Positions 43,030 through 51,503 are shown, counted from the first letter of the stretch. The stretch is DNA of 64,000 bases from UBA4802 sp964509195 (GCA_964509195.1 CAZDWJ010000009.1:53508-117507), one strand, 5' to 3'. A program made the numbers and translations. Notes: generated by a model not told the origin, from the letters alone.

Positions 43030-43050
43030 AAAATCTTTTCAAAAGATTTT
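43030..43050. promoter_or_regulatory. Perfect palindrome upstream of a TetR gene
   Basis: AAAATCTTTT-C-AAAAGATTTT has 10-bp arms around a single base, 97 bp before the TetR start at 43147. This may be the regulator's own operator and could also act on the divergent OPA transporter. The one-base centre makes an RNA hairpin unlikely. Confidence 0.45.
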
Positions 43051-43146
43051 CCTCTTTTTATAGGCAACAAATAATCATTGAAATTTAAGCAATTATCTGC
43101 AATTTAAGATTAAAGTATATATAAACTACACTGGAGTAATACTAGT

Positions 43147-43758
43147 ATGAAAATTGTTAAAAAACGTAAGGATGGATTAAAACGACAATCCGAAATAATG
43201 CTCATTGCCTTAGAATTGTTTGCTAAAAAAGGGTATCATGGGACCACAATTAATGATATCTTAAAAAAAGCAGGGATAGCAAAAGGAACCTTCTACCTTC
43301 ACTTTAATGGAAAAGATGACCTATTACATATGATTGTAGACACACATCTGGAAGAAATGTATAAAAAAATTAATATGCTTGATATCTCTATGGATAAACC
43401 AATTGATGAGGTAAGCTCTTTATACATAACTACCGCACAACAATTCATACATGATAAAAGGTTCAAACTGTTTGCACGTATAATATTAAAAGAAGCTATC
43501 GGCCTTGATAAAATTTTACTACAAAAGCTCAATAATTTTTATAACAGGATAATCACTATGTCGGCAGACTATATTGCTAAAGCACAAGCAAAAGGAAGAG
43601 TAATTGCATATCTTGACCCGCTGTTTACATCAATGTGTATTGTTGGTTCAGTAAAGGAACTTGTTTTCCAGTGGGCGGTTAATGATGAATCGATGGATAT
43701 AGAAAAAGCCATTATCACAGCTGCAACAATATATTTTAGAAGCTTACTACATAGTTGA
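43147..43758 (+). CDS. TetR/AcrR-family transcriptional regulator
   Basis: Residues 16-62 hold the helix-turn-helix 'EIMLIALELFAKKGYHGTTINDILKKAGIAKGTFYLHFNGKDDLL' in a very typical form. The helical ligand domain makes 203 residues. It is divergent from the OPA transporter/radical SAM operon, with a 260-bp gap carrying a perfect palindrome, so regulation of that operon or of itself is likely. It is not close-coupled to the DRTGG genes 100 bp downstream. Confidence 0.9.
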   Translation: MKIVKKRKDGLKRQSEIMLIALELFAKKGYHGTTINDILKKAGIAKGTFYLHFNGKDDLLHMIVDTHLEEMYKKINMLDISMDKPIDEVSSLYITTAQQFIHDKRFKLFARIILKEAIGLDKILLQKLNNFYNRIITMSADYIAKAQAKGRVIAYLDPLFTSMCIVGSVKELVFQWAVNDESMDIEKAIITAATIYFRSLLHS

Positions 43759-43858
43759 TATTTATTACTTGACTAAAAAGAGCTATTTATAATTGTATGG
43801 AAAAAGCATAAAAATTGTTATACATCCAACATCTTAAAGAGGAAAATTAAAACAGGAT

Positions 43859-44218
43859 ATGAAACTATCTGAAATTAAGGAATTGCTCAATGCTGATGTA
43901 ATAGTTGGCGAAGAGATGCTGAGCAGAATTGAAGTTGAAACAGCATTTGCCTCTGACCTTCTAAGCGATGTTCTGGCCTATGCAAAAGAAAGAGCTTTAT
44001 TTATTACCGGCCTTACCAACCCTCAGGTAATACGGACTGTTGAAGTGCTGGATCTTATTGGTGTGATATTTGTACGAGGCAAAGTGCCTCAAATGGATAC
44101 AGTGGAACTAGCAAAACGCAAAAATATACCATTACTCAGAACAAAATGCATAATGTTTGAAACCTGTGGAAGACTATACGGCGCAGGTGTAAAAGCATCT
44201 ATTGAAAGAGTAGATTAA
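43859..44218 (+). CDS. DRTGG-domain protein
   Basis: A 119-residue single-domain protein: 'MKLSEIKELLNADVIVGEEM', 'AFASDLLSDVLAYAKERALF', 'ITGLTNPQVIRTVEVLDLIG', 'FVRGKVPQMDTVELAKRKNI', 'LLRTKCIMFETCGRLY'. This is the DRTGG fold (also found in BioD/Pta-type proteins) in the form encoded near iron-only hydrogenase and Nuo-type genes of anaerobes. The function is unknown, with a regulatory or sensory role assumed. It is 8 bp upstream of the HATPase-DRTGG gene. Confidence 0.8.
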   Translation: MKLSEIKELLNADVIVGEEMLSRIEVETAFASDLLSDVLAYAKERALFITGLTNPQVIRTVEVLDLIGVIFVRGKVPQMDTVELAKRKNIPLLRTKCIMFETCGRLYGAGVKASIERVD

Positions 44219-44226
44219 AATACTAT

Positions 44227-45033
44227 ATGCAGTATACGCAATGTGCCAGTCATATATTTTCTTACACCTTACGAGGTGGCGACTTTGACAATGCGGGGAG
44301 GATTTCTACTTCATTAAAGCGTGAATTGCGCACAAGGGACTATCCCCCTCACATCATTCAGCGTGTTGCTATTGTTTTATATGAAGCTGAAATTAATGTA
44401 GTATCGTACACAAAAGTTGGATATTTCTTTGCTTACTGCAGACCAAATTCAGTGCATCTTGTAATAAAAGACAAGGGCAAAGGTATTGAAAATATTAAAC
44501 TTGCTGTGCAGGAGGGCTTTTCAACAGCAACTGATGAAATACGCAGGCTTGGGTTTGGCGCTGGCATGGGCCTGTCAAATATTAAGCGTAACGCCAATGT
44601 TATGCGGATTTGCTCAAAGCCTGGTGAGGGCACAAAAATAAGTATAGATATAACATCAAGCAATCATTATGGAGATTTGATTATGGATATCACTGTAAGC
44701 GAAATTCAGCAAAAAACAAATTTTGAACTGCTGACCACTAAAGCCGATTGTTCCAAACTCATCACCGGTGGCTATGTTGGTGATATGCTGTCTGATGTTA
44801 ATGCCAACGGGAAAAAAGGCAATATCTGGATTACCATTTTAACACATCCCAATGCAGTGGCAGTTGCTTCTTTAAAGGACTTCAGCGCAATTGTTGTTGC
44901 GGGAGGCATTAAGCCACGCGAGGAATTTATCAAGCGCGCGGATGAGGAGGATATACCAGTTCTGTATACTGATTTATCAGCCTATGAAGTGGTGGTGCTA
45001 TTGTCATCAATAGGTGTAACAGCCAATCATTAA
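44227..45033 (+). CDS. Anti-sigma-factor-like HATPase fused to a DRTGG domain
   Basis: Residues 1-145 are a small GHKL ATPase of the RsbW/SpoIIAB class: 'LYEAEINVVSYTKVGYFFAY' (N-box with E-x-x-x-N), 'VIKDKGKGIENIKLA' (G1) and 'FGAGMGLSNIKRNANVM' (G2). Residues 155-268 are DRTGG: 'DITVSEIQQKTNFELLT', 'ITGGYVGDMLSDV', 'AVVAGGIKP'-like 'IVVAGGIKPREEFIKRADEE'. In clostridial hydrogenase operons these two domains come as separate neighbouring genes. Here they are fused and no hydrogenase gene is in the window. The likely role is a serine-kinase or binding switch coupled to redox state. Confidence 0.8.
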   Translation: MQYTQCASHIFSYTLRGGDFDNAGRISTSLKRELRTRDYPPHIIQRVAIVLYEAEINVVSYTKVGYFFAYCRPNSVHLVIKDKGKGIENIKLAVQEGFSTATDEIRRLGFGAGMGLSNIKRNANVMRICSKPGEGTKISIDITSSNHYGDLIMDITVSEIQQKTNFELLTTKADCSKLITGGYVGDMLSDVNANGKKGNIWITILTHPNAVAVASLKDFSAIVVAGGIKPREEFIKRADEEDIPVLYTDLSAYEVVVLLSSIGVTANH

Positions 45034-45059
45034 TATTTTTTGGCGATAGCTCATTACAT

Positions 45060-45773
45060 TTATTCTTTGCCAATCAAATAGTTAATTGCATAACCAGCTG
45101 CTGCAAGCCCCATTATCCCCGGCATATACGACAAACTGCCAGGAATATTTTCTTTATCAGCATATCCAGTATTGTTAGTTCTTTCTTCGTGAAAGTATAC
45201 ACATGGAAAACCTTTTGTGATTCCTTTCTCTTTCAGCCGTTTTCTAATAACACGTGCCAGTGGGCAATACTGGCTTTTGCTTATATCAGCTATTCTAAGA
45301 CTTTCAGGTTTAAACGCTCTGGCAGCACCCATACAGCTAATAAATGGAACATTTTGAGTATAAAGGTATTCAATCAAAGCTGTCTTTGCTACAACATCAT
45401 CAATAGCATCAATTACAAAGTCAACCCTTGCTTTGAATATACTGGTAATATTTTCAGGGGTAATTTGCAACTGGTGCTTGTGTATAGTAATTTCAGGATG
45501 TATATCTTTTGCTCTTTTAAACGCTACATCAACTTTAGGCAATCCCAATGTGCTATCCATTGCTATGAGCTGTCGGTTACAATTTGAAATTTCAACAACA
45601 TCATAATCAATAATATGAACAGTGCCAACACCAGCACGCACTATTGCTTCAAATGCATATCCTCCAACGCCGCCAAGGCCTGCAATAAGCACTTTTGAGT
45701 TGGATATTTTCTTGTAATTATCTTCACCTATTAAACATATGGTTCGTGAAAAGCGATCATTGCTATTTTGCAT
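45060..45773 (-). CDS. tcdA: ThiF/E1-like protein, probable tRNA threonylcarbamoyladenosine dehydratase
   Basis: The ATP-binding 'KVLIAGLGGVGGYAFEAIVR' is at residues 27-46, 'IIDYDVVEISNCNRQ' follows, and 'VDFVIDAIDDVVAKTALIEY' lies near 116. The conserved 'FISCMGAARAFKP' (about 145) and 'PLARVIRKRLKEKGI' are specific for TcdA/CsdL, which cyclises t6A to ct6A in tRNAs. The length, 237, is a little shorter than E. coli TcdA (268). It converges with the HATPase-DRTGG gene, 26 bp apart. Confidence 0.85.
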   Translation of the reverse strand: MQNSNDRFSRTICLIGEDNYKKISNSKVLIAGLGGVGGYAFEAIVRAGVGTVHIIDYDVVEISNCNRQLIAMDSTLGLPKVDVAFKRAKDIHPEITIHKHQLQITPENITSIFKARVDFVIDAIDDVVAKTALIEYLYTQNVPFISCMGAARAFKPESLRIADISKSQYCPLARVIRKRLKEKGITKGFPCVYFHEERTNNTGYADKENIPGSLSYMPGIMGLAAAGYAINYLIGKE

Positions 45774-45884
45774 ATAGTTCCTGACAATTTATTGTTTGTG
45801 GTAACAATTTACTGTGATTATATACCTTTCGCGTTAATGAATCAAAAATAGATAAGCATTTTTTATTAATTTAAATACTCAATG

Positions 45885-46376
45885 CTATCGTTTGCCCATA
45901 ATCAGTACTTCTGGTGGTGGTCCCCAGTAGAATTTGAGGCAGTGTATGCCTTTTTCTTTGTGAAAATCAAAGGTATACGACCTGTTTTCATAATAACTGG
46001 GAAGATTTTTAGGATAGTTATCGGTATTCATCTCTTTTAAACGTTTTTGGAAATACAAAAAAAATTCTTCAAGCACATTTTCCACACAAAACGCAATCAC
46101 GTTAGCAAGCGACATCTTCCACAGCTTCTTCACATCAAGAAAAAACTCATACTCAGAGTGATACAACACCAGATGAACCCTTCGCCATGGATTATTAGCA
46201 TCGCGTTTTCTGTATGCAATTCGTTGAAATGCGGCATACGTTCGTTTTTCTTTTTTAGCGGCATACATAACCATGTAGACAATAAGCGTTCTCAGAGGCA
46301 CTTCCAATCGTGAAGAATAGTCATAAAGGATGTCTAAGTGTTCAAACGAAATACATGTGGTAGTTTCAAAATCCAT
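45885..46376 (-). CDS. DUF1564-like protein, copy B of an exact gene duplication
   Basis: The first 158 residues are identical to the protein at 7320-7799. The tail is different (V-L-I-M-G-K-R in place of V-L-K), because the duplicated DNA ends before the stop codon and this copy uses a stop from its own flank. The ribosome-binding site is part of the duplication; the promoter is not. See copy A for the domain argument. It sits between tcdA and tatD on the same strand as both. Confidence 0.75.
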   Translation of the reverse strand: MDFETTTCISFEHLDILYDYSSRLEVPLRTLIVYMVMYAAKKEKRTYAAFQRIAYRKRDANNPWRRVHLVLYHSEYEFFLDVKKLWKMSLANVIAFCVENVLEEFFLYFQKRLKEMNTDNYPKNLPSYYENRSYTFDFHKEKGIHCLKFYWGPPPEVLIMGKR

Positions 46377-46392
46377 AGCTTCCTCCCAAAGT
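45904..46392 (-). repeat. 489-bp exact duplication, copy B
   Basis: This is the inverted copy of 7304-7792. Identity starts abruptly at 'actttggg' and ends at 'gaagtact', leaving the stop codon outside. No direct or inverted flanking repeats were seen on either side. Confidence 0.85.
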
Positions 46393-46461
46393 GTAATACA
46401 TTATAAATACATATTTTTATTATGCAAAGAAAAACACTTTTTAAAACAAATCATATCTATT

Positions 46462-47229
46462 TCAATTTGTCAAGTTAAACAATTTTTTTGCATTATTTGT
46501 TGTTACATGAGCAATATCCTCTTCTGATCTTCCTATCAATTCACTCATTGCTTTTACAATAAATACTATATTTTCAGGTAGATTAATTTCTCCCCTTTTC
46601 TCTACAGGAGGAATATCAGGGCTATCAGTTTCAAGCAGAACATAATCTGGATAAATATGACGTAATACATCAATCTTTTTTTTGCTGTTACGAAATGTAA
46701 TGGCACCACCAAATGAAAAGTAAAATCCATACGGGATCAATTGCTTTGTTATCTCAAGATTGCCAGAATACGAATGAATAACCCCACCCGCTTTAAGAGT
46801 GCCAATTCGCTTTAGTGATGCAATAAGCTCATTAAATGCCCCCCTGCAGTGAACAATCACTGGTTTCCCCAATTCATTTGCAATTGCTACCTGCTCTTCA
46901 AATAATTTTTTCTGCACCTGCATATCAACGTTTGTTTTCCCGTCCAACCCAATCTCACCAATTGCACAATACTTAGTATCACTTACATTCAAAAGCTTAT
47001 GTAATTCACTAAGATACCTTTCATCAATGTACCATGGATGGACACCCAATGCATAGTGTACTTCCTTATATGTTTGGCTAATTTTTTGCGATAGTTCCCA
47101 TTCATCAGGAACTATCGCACAGGTAATAAGGGCTATTACTCCCACACTTCTTGCATTTTCTATTATACCGTCAAGCCTGCCTGCAAAGTGCTCGCTTTCC
47201 AGATGGCAATGTACATCAACCAGCTGCAT
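46462..47229 (-). CDS. tatD: TatD-family metal-dependent deoxyribonuclease
   Basis: 'LVDVHCHLESEHFAGRLDGI' at residues 3-22 (H-x-H metal site), 'CAIGEIGLDGKT' near 90 (Glu ligand), 'KPVIVHCRGAFNELI' near 125 (His), 'GVIHSYSGNLE' near 150, and 'LLETDSPDIPPVE' near 202 (Asp) make the complete TatD/YcfH active site. The 255 residues are normal. The start overlaps the stop of yjbQ by one base, so the two genes form an operon. An 11-bp perfect inverted repeat (47088-47118) of the dispersed GCGATAGTTCC word lies inside the coding region and encodes 'AIVPDEWELSQ'. Confidence 0.9.
   Translation of the reverse strand: MQLVDVHCHLESEHFAGRLDGIIENARSVGVIALITCAIVPDEWELSQKISQTYKEVHYALGVHPWYIDERYLSELHKLLNVSDTKYCAIGEIGLDGKTNVDMQVQKKLFEEQVAIANELGKPVIVHCRGAFNELIASLKRIGTLKAGGVIHSYSGNLEITKQLIPYGFYFSFGGAITFRNSKKKIDVLRHIYPDYVLLETDSPDIPPVEKRGEINLPENIVFIVKAMSELIGRSEEDIAHVTTNNAKKLFNLTN
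47088..47118. repeat. 11-bp perfect inverted repeat of the dispersed GCGATAGTTCC word inside tatD
   Basis: GCGATAGTTCC at 47088-47098 and GGAACTATCGC at 47108-47118 are separated by 9 nt. Both arms are members of the word family that recurs throughout the window. The repeat is within the coding frame. Confidence 0.8.
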
Positions 47230-47648
47230 TATTCACCAATTACTTTCACAAGTACACGTTTTGGCCGCTGCCCGTCAAATTCAGCGTAAAATATCTGTTC
47301 CCAGGGACCAAAGTCCAGCTTCCCATTAGTAACAGCAACTACAACCTCACGACCTAACACACTCCTTTTAATATGAGCATCGCCATTATCCTCTCCAGTA
47401 CGGTTATGGCGGTAGCGCGATAGTGGCTCGTGAGGGGCTAGCTGCTCTAAAAATTCATCAATATCACTGATAAGCCCCTTTTCATCATCGTTGATATGTA
47501 TGGATGCTGTTATGTGCATTGCGTTGACAAGGCACAATCCTTCTTTGATCCCACTTTTTTTAACTATCTGCTCTACCAGATCAGTTATATTAATATAGTC
47601 ACGTTTTGTTTTTGTATTGAATGTGAGATATTCCGTGTATGATTTCAT
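47229..47648 (-). CDS. YjbQ/UPF0047 family protein
   Basis: A 139-residue single-domain protein: 'DYINITDLVEQIVKKSGIKE', 'CLVNAMHITASIHINDDEKG', 'SRYRHNRTGEDNGDAHIKRS', 'LDFGPWEQIFYAEFDGQRPK'. The D-N-x-x-A-H and G-x-W-Q-x-I patterns are the UPF0047/YjbQ signature. Members have weak thiamin-phosphate synthase activity, but the physiological role is unsettled. It is upstream partner of tatD in a two-gene operon. Confidence 0.87.
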   Translation of the reverse strand: MKSYTEYLTFNTKTKRDYINITDLVEQIVKKSGIKEGLCLVNAMHITASIHINDDEKGLISDIDEFLEQLAPHEPLSRYRHNRTGEDNGDAHIKRSVLGREVVVAVTNGKLDFGPWEQIFYAEFDGQRPKRVLVKVIGE

Positions 47649-48005
47649 ATACTACTCCTTCATATAATAATTTTTGGTGATTAATTACATTAACTATCCA
47701 AAAGTATTATATCAATGTAACTAAATTACAATCAACAAGTGATATTTTTCAAGCATATTACTATTTCTTTATAATGATAGATTTATATCACTATTTATTT
47801 TTAAACATGAACTATTCCATAAAATATCATTGCATGAACAATAAAGTGTACTCACACCTACTTTTACGAAAGATACGTTACTTATTTATTATTCATTTCT
47901 AAGTAAAAAACAATGAAATTTCGTTGATTTTTATAATATTTCCATCACATTATATTACTGTTTTACATTTAAAAATTGTTCGATAGTTAATGAATATTAA
48001 TTAGA
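47649..48005. other. AT-rich divergent intergenic region
   Basis: This 357-bp region separates the yjbQ-tatD operon from the AraC-type receptor. It is very A+T-rich. It includes one cgatagtta word near 47981. No hairpin, tRNA or convincing promoter pair could be singled out. The AraC gene at 48006 has no good ribosome-binding site. Confidence 0.45.
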
Positions 48006-49688
48006 ATGATACGGCAATTAAAATCTATCAAAATTATAATATTTCTTTTATTCACATTGACATGCATCAGTTGTTCAGAGATAATCTATCAGCATCAAAA
48101 AAATAAAGTGATAGACCTTTCAAAAAACTGGAATATTAAATATTGTATTAATAACGATTGTTCATATTTTGAAAGCGACAAAATCGATTTACCAAAATCG
48201 TTCACATCATCTCTGTTACGATATACCAATGACTTTAGTGGATTTATAATTTTATCCAAAGAATTCTTTATAACAAAAATTGATTCAAATTTTTATTTAT
48301 TATCCTTAGGTAAAATAGGTGATGCTGATGCTACTTATTGTAATGGAATCAAAATTGGTAGCTGCGGATTAGTAAATTCAAAAGAATTATCTCAATGGAA
48401 TACGCCTCGCTACTATCTCATTGATTCAAAAATTCTTTATACTGATAAATCAAATAACATACGTATAGAAATAGCTTGCTATGGTTTTAACAGAATCATT
48501 GGGGATATATACATCACACCAATAAGCTTAAACGATTATACAAAACTCACTTTTCATGCTAATCTTATACAAACAATCCCTCTTATCATAAATGTCTCAT
48601 TAGGGATACTTTTTTTTATTATTTTTCTTTTGCTATGTCACAACAAAATTGAACGTGAAAAATACATTTATTTTTTACTTCAGCTAATTCCGGGATTATT
48701 AGTTATACTTGAACCCACTTTGCAATATCCCTTATATCCTAACACAGTTATGCGAATCAAAATATTTGGCATTGCATGGAATATGCTGGTTTTATTTCAT
48801 TTGTTATTTTTACACAGATTATATAACTATAAACGACCTAAAGTAGAATATTATTTATGGTTTTTGTCATCATTGATAACAATTTTAATTCTATTTTTTG
48901 CTGGCTCTCCATTACAGGTTAAAATTGTTGGCATTATTACTATAGTAATTCTTACATCATTGGCATTATATAATGTCTCGCTTCATATCAGTCAATTAAT
49001 TCATAGTAACTCCCTTGCATATCTTTTTGTCCCAATAGGAATATTATTAGCTATCACTGCAGCACATGATGGTTTTGTATTCATCTCAATTTTTACATTT
49101 AAAATATATACCTTATTTGGCTACAGTTTCACTTCACCTATTTTTCAATATACATCAAATGCAATATTTATTGGAGCTGGATTAATCATAGTTTACCAAT
49201 ATATGCTAATGGTAAAAAATATTGAAAATACAAATATTATTCTTGAAGAGAAAGTAAATGAAAGAACGCAAGAGTTACAGAATAGCTTAAATAATTTATC
49301 ACAAGCAATTGAATTTGGTTTTTTTGCATACCCTGTTAAAGCACCATCCAAATTTTCATCTCAGTTAAAATCAAAAATAAAAAAAGCAATCATAGTTATA
49401 AACAACAATTACCGCGAAACACTGTCACGTGAAGGGTTGGCATCATTAGTTGATTTGCATCCGGACTATTTCAGCAAAGCTTTTAAATACTTTACCGGGA
49501 AGAAATTGAATGAATACATAAATGAACTTAGAGTAAAGGAAGCAATTAAATTACTGCACGAAACAGACAAAACAATTCTGGAAATTGCAATGAAGGTGGG
49601 TTTTGAAAATATAAGGACGTTTAATAGAACATTCAAAAAAATAACAAAACACAATCCAACCGATTATAAAAAAAACATAATAAATTAA
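48006..49688 (+). CDS. Membrane-bound AraC-family regulator with a 7TMR-DISM sensor
   Basis: A signal peptide (residues 8-24, 'IIIFLLFTLTCISC', perhaps a lipobox) leads to an extracytoplasmic beta domain of about 150 residues ('SFTSSLLRYTNDFSGFIILS', 'LSLGKIGDADATYCNG'). Seven membrane helices follow (about 190-405), as in 7TMR-DISM receptors. A coiled coil 'ILEEKVNERTQELQNSLNNL' comes next, then an AraC DNA-binding domain (about 455-560: 'LSREGLASLVDLHPDYFSKA', 'LNEYINELRVKEAIKLL', 'ILEIAMKVGFENIRTFNRTF'). The output is DNA binding, not the usual kinase or cyclase. It likely regulates the two genes downstream, which is inference. Confidence 0.85.
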   Translation: MIRQLKSIKIIIFLLFTLTCISCSEIIYQHQKNKVIDLSKNWNIKYCINNDCSYFESDKIDLPKSFTSSLLRYTNDFSGFIILSKEFFITKIDSNFYLLSLGKIGDADATYCNGIKIGSCGLVNSKELSQWNTPRYYLIDSKILYTDKSNNIRIEIACYGFNRIIGDIYITPISLNDYTKLTFHANLIQTIPLIINVSLGILFFIIFLLLCHNKIEREKYIYFLLQLIPGLLVILEPTLQYPLYPNTVMRIKIFGIAWNMLVLFHLLFLHRLYNYKRPKVEYYLWFLSSLITILILFFAGSPLQVKIVGIITIVILTSLALYNVSLHISQLIHSNSLAYLFVPIGILLAITAAHDGFVFISIFTFKIYTLFGYSFTSPIFQYTSNAIFIGAGLIIVYQYMLMVKNIENTNIILEEKVNERTQELQNSLNNLSQAIEFGFFAYPVKAPSKFSSQLKSKIKKAIIVINNNYRETLSREGLASLVDLHPDYFSKAFKYFTGKKLNEYINELRVKEAIKLLHETDKTILEIAMKVGFENIRTFNRTFKKITKHNPTDYKKNIIN

Positions 49689-49825
49689 CAAACCATCACA
49701 TATTAATAATTAATACAAAAATATTTTGGACAATAACAGAAATTTCCAATTTTTACGAGACAAACTTCAACAAAAGATATAAATAAATAGACAAAACTCT
49801 AAAAAAATATTTCTGGAGGTTTACC

Positions 49826-50623
49826 GTGTTTAAAAAATATGTGCTATCTCTTATGGTTATTTCTTGTTTCTTTATTTTTATAAGGATATTTCCAGTTGAT
49901 GCATTTAAAAATATCAATTGCAATAATGAGGATTGGACTGTATGTGCCAGCGATAGTCAAAAATCTCAATGGATTGAATATGCAAAAGACTGGAAATTTA
50001 TAAAGCAAAAAGGCGATATTTCACTTTATAAAAGAGTCTTGCCTTCTTCTGGTGTAATTCAGGTGAAAGCCGAAAGAATTATACAAGCTCCCTTAGAAGT
50101 TGTGGAACAAATAATACGCGATATTCCTGCTTATCCACAATTAATGCATAATTGCCTTGAAGGACGCGAAATTAAACGTTTCACAGACGAAGATATCGTA
50201 ATTCTTAATGTCACCAAAATGCCATGGCCATTGAAACCTCGCGATGTTGTAGTAAGAACAAATGTTGTAAAAGATTGGGACTTTGGAAGAATAGAAATAG
50301 CATTACGAGGCTTATACTCTCCTGAAAGCGAGCAGTGGGTACCACTCATTGAGGAACATATTCGTATGTACGAACTAACCGCATACTTTATTGGTCACAT
50401 ACTGGACAGGAACAAACTTAAATGCATTTATATAGTTCATGCTGATCCTTCAGGTGTTCCTGATTTTGCAATAAATTTCCTCATTGCCAACTATCCATAT
50501 TATACCTTACTCAATTTAGAGAAAATGACAAAATTAGAAAAATATATAAATTTAGGCAGGCAATCAAAATATTTACAACAGATTGAATCATTTATAGCTT
50601 TAAAGAAAAAATTTAAACATTAA
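49826..50623 (+). CDS. Exported START-domain (SRPBCC) protein
   Basis: A signal peptide (residues 4-26, ending 'IFPVDA') is followed by a helix-grip domain of about 210 residues: 'GDISLYKRVLPSSGVIQVKA', 'APLEVVEQIIRDIPAYPQLM', 'KMPWPLKPRDVVVRTNVVKD', then a long C-terminal helix 'KYLQQIESFIALKKKF'. START domains hold lipids such as sterols and phospholipids in a hydrophobic pocket. Bacterial exported examples are of unknown role. The ribosome-binding site ggaggt is well placed. It is 21 bp from the membrane protein gene that follows, so they are co-transcribed. Confidence 0.8.
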   Translation: MFKKYVLSLMVISCFFIFIRIFPVDAFKNINCNNEDWTVCASDSQKSQWIEYAKDWKFIKQKGDISLYKRVLPSSGVIQVKAERIIQAPLEVVEQIIRDIPAYPQLMHNCLEGREIKRFTDEDIVILNVTKMPWPLKPRDVVVRTNVVKDWDFGRIEIALRGLYSPESEQWVPLIEEHIRMYELTAYFIGHILDRNKLKCIYIVHADPSGVPDFAINFLIANYPYYTLLNLEKMTKLEKYINLGRQSKYLQQIESFIALKKKFKH

Positions 50624-50644
50624 TAAACTATAAGGAGGTTTACT

Positions 50645-51478
50645 ATGGTACAGGTAGATATCGTATGGTCATACGCTTTTGGAGCATCATTTGCTGCTAC
50701 AGCCGCACATCAACTAAAAAAAGAGAGCAAGCCTTTCACTACAAAGTATTTTGTTTTTACACTACTTTTTTTATCAATACTTTTTGCGCCATCCGGAATT
50801 TATTTATTATGGGAACACCCTCAGTGGGAAACAATGCAGGTAGCTACAAGCAAGGATGACATTCCTGCATGGCTTGTAACATTATTTGCTGTTACTAACA
50901 TTACGCAGGGTATTCTTGGTTACTGGGTATCCTATAAATTAGTTAGAGCAAATAAAATATTTGAAGCACATTGCAACTGGATAGCAGCCTGGATTATATT
51001 CTGGTTTATACTTGTATGCGGCTGGGATTGCACTGGCTGGCAGCGTTTTTTGTATGATGTGAGTGTAAACAATGGACAAATCTGGACACCGGGTACGCAT
51101 ATGGGTATATCGTTCTTTTACGCAAGCAGGGTGTGGTGGACATTAGTAATTATGGGATTATTTTTTGCGCCAATGCTTATACGAGGATATATTACATTTA
51201 TCCAAGAAGGTGTAAAGTCCCTTCCACCCATTGATAAGAAAGACTACCCCACACCCATTAAAATCCTCACTATCCTTTTTGGTACTCAATGGGTTATTTG
51301 TTTGTTATTAGCAATCATTGCTTCATTGATTGTTATGGAGATATATTACATAACCAATAAACTCTTAATTGCATATCCAGTAGGTATTATAGTTTTTGGA
51401 TTGTTTGTATATTATCTTATGTTTAAACGTGGTATGTTGTTTCACAAATTGATGAAAGCCATATATTGCACTGAATAA
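50645..51478 (+). CDS. Polytopic membrane protein of unknown function
   Basis: A 277-residue protein with six or seven membrane helices (about residues 35-57, 80-103, 115-140, 150-170, 180-200, 210-235, 245-265) and conserved-looking polar patches within the membrane ('HCNWIAAWIIFWFILVCGWD', 'GTHMGISFFYASRVWW'). The His and Trp inside helices might bind a cofactor or lipid. I do not recognise a family. An aaggaggt ribosome-binding site is present. It is the last gene of the START-domain operon, followed by a terminator. Confidence 0.65.
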   Translation: MVQVDIVWSYAFGASFAATAAHQLKKESKPFTTKYFVFTLLFLSILFAPSGIYLLWEHPQWETMQVATSKDDIPAWLVTLFAVTNITQGILGYWVSYKLVRANKIFEAHCNWIAAWIIFWFILVCGWDCTGWQRFLYDVSVNNGQIWTPGTHMGISFFYASRVWWTLVIMGLFFAPMLIRGYITFIQEGVKSLPPIDKKDYPTPIKILTILFGTQWVICLLLAIIASLIVMEIYYITNKLLIAYPVGIIVFGLFVYYLMFKRGMLFHKLMKAIYCTE

Positions 51479-51503
51479 TTTACCATCACATCAAATATAA
51501 ATG

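Noticed and set aside
43030..43050. Palindrome as a transcription terminator
   Set aside because: The centre is a single base, so an RNA stem of this length cannot close normally, and no gene ends beside it on either strand.
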